From NCBI GenBank assembly GCA_963799425.1, contig CAWCXA010000017.1, positions 372,001 through 436,000 of the forward strand: 64,000 nucleotides of DNA, read 5' to 3'. Positions 63,373-64,000 of this stretch are shown in pieces. The notes under the pieces were generated by a model. That model was not told the DNA's origin. It worked only from the letters and a program-made list of their open reading frames with translations, and did no database searches. Both the position numbers and the translations under genes were made by a program. Origin of the DNA: CAVWSM01 sp963799425 (GTDB lineage Bacteria; Actinomycetota; Actinomycetes; Jiangellales; Jiangellaceae). Numbering within the stretch: position 1 is the first letter of the stretch; the number at the start of each line of letters is the position of its first letter.

Positions 63373-64000
63373 CCCCGACCGCCGACGGCGCGCAGCAGCT
63401 GGGCGACTCCGGCGGCTCGGTCGGTCAGGTGCAGCCGCAGGACGGGACGCCCATGGTCGGCGAGGACCTGTGCGTCGCCGGCGGCCTGTGCGGTGATCAG
63501 CTGACCGAAGGTGAACGGACGGTCGGGGACGGGCAGGTCTTCGGCGCTCGCCCCAGTGACCTGCAGGAACACCCCGATCGGTGGCCCGCCCTTGTGGAAC
63601 TGGCCGGTCGAGTGCAGGAAGCGCGGCCCCCACCCGAATGTCACCGGCCGCTCGCAGCGCAACGTCAGCGGCTGCCGGATGCCGGCCAGCGCGGCGTCGG
63701 CCTCCCGATCGAGGTAAGCCATCACGGCGACGTAGCCGCGCGGATCGAGCCGGCCCAGTAGTGCCTGCAGGGCGCCGTCGAGCGAGTCGACGCCGTCGAG
63801 CAGGCCCCGGGTGCCGCGCACCTCGACGACACCGTCGACGAACGCCGGCGACTCTGCTGCCGGCCGCGCGTCGAGCAGTCCGCGGGTGGCCGCCTTGGCG
63901 CTCTCGACGTCGGGCTGGTCGAACGGGTTGATCCCGAGCAGTCGACCGGCGACCGCAGTCGCGTACTCCCAGAGCAGGAATTGAGCCCCGAGCGAGCCTC
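63369..64000 (-). CDS. pgi: Glucose-6-phosphate isomerase, C-terminal part (gene runs off the window)
   Basis: Only about 210 C-terminal residues are inside the window; the 5' end lies beyond 64000. Reading from the edge gives GSLGAQFLLWEYATAVAGRL and GINPFDQPDVESAKAATRGLL, the late PGI signature region. GWGPRFLHSTGQFHKGGP carries the catalytic His and Lys. This subfamily is the actinobacterial form found next to tal and zwf. A GTG at 63821 is internal and not the start. The stop overlaps the zwf ATG by 4 bases. Confidence 0.93.
   Translation of the reverse strand, partial: GSLGAQFLLWEYATAVAGRLLGINPFDQPDVESAKAATRGLLDARPAAESPAFVDGVVEVRGTRGLLDGVDSLDGALQALLGRLDPRGYVAVMAYLDREADAALAGIRQPLTLRCERPVTFGWGPRFLHSTGQFHKGGPPIGVFLQVTGASAEDLPVPDRPFTFGQLITAQAAGDAQVLADHGRPVLRLHLTDRAAGVAQLLRAVGGRG

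Overview
The window is about 64 kb of high-GC DNA from an actinobacterium. The lineage evidence is RbpA, OpcA, WhiA, a mycothiol-dependent maleylpyruvate isomerase family protein, PafBC-type promoters and the order uvrC-rapZ-yvcK-whiA-gap-pgk-tpiA-secG-rbpA facing pgl-opcA-zwf-pgi. The gene order is compatible with Propionibacteriales/Nocardioidaceae, but I cannot place it more precisely by eye.

Region 1 (1-33.1 kb) is a large surface-polysaccharide locus. It holds a nucleotide-sugar 6-dehydrogenase, a Wzz/tyrosine-kinase copolymerase, a WbpM/PglF-like 4,6-dehydratase, several glycosyltransferases, a polysaccharide deacetylase, a PglC-like phosphoglycosyltransferase, an O-antigen-ligase-like protein and a NeuD/PglD-like acyltransferase. 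It also holds a secreted G8-domain beta-helix protein and an ~8 kb gene for a giant secreted DMFase/DUF4082/Big_5 protein. A tightly overlapping amino-sugar cassette follows: Gfo/Idh, SDR, two DegT aminotransferases, a WbpD-like N-acetyltransferase, an unrecognised Rossmann-like protein and a sugar formyltransferase. An epimerase, a truncated class III aminotransferase and a Wzx flippase close the region. Together these suggest a repeat unit containing N-acetylated and perhaps N-formylated amino sugars, assembled on undecaprenyl phosphate.

Region 2 (33.1-36.9 kb) holds a lipoprotein, coaE, a DUF2630 gene and uvrB. uvrB has a good PafBC-type DNA-damage promoter that would give a leaderless mRNA. 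Region 3 (37.1-41.4 kb) is a second small polysaccharide patch: an OafA-type acyltransferase, a GNAT protein, a deacetylase and a GT4 enzyme. Region 4 (41.4-46.9 kb) is mixed: a VOC protein, terC behind a probable Mn2+ (yybP-ykoY) riboswitch, a DsbA/FrnE protein, a YCII/ECF42 sigma pair, an MBL hydrolase and a mycothiol-dependent enzyme.

Region 5 (47-64 kb) is core housekeeping. It holds uvrA, again with a PafBC-type promoter, then a YjbR protein, a four-copy tandem dyad repeat, a Rieske protein, uvrC-rapZ-yvcK-whiA and gap-pgk-tpiA-secG-rbpA. The oxidative pentose-phosphate operon pgi-zwf-opcA-pgl lies on the opposite strand.

An important caveat is that many polysaccharide genes in 1-26.4 kb and 37-38.7 kb are broken by small indels, while the protein sequence stays conserved on both sides of each break. 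The clearest cases are single missing bases beside short homopolymers. The housekeeping half shows none. Local sequencing or assembly error is the simplest reading, but decay of the locus in this strain cannot be excluded from sequence alone.
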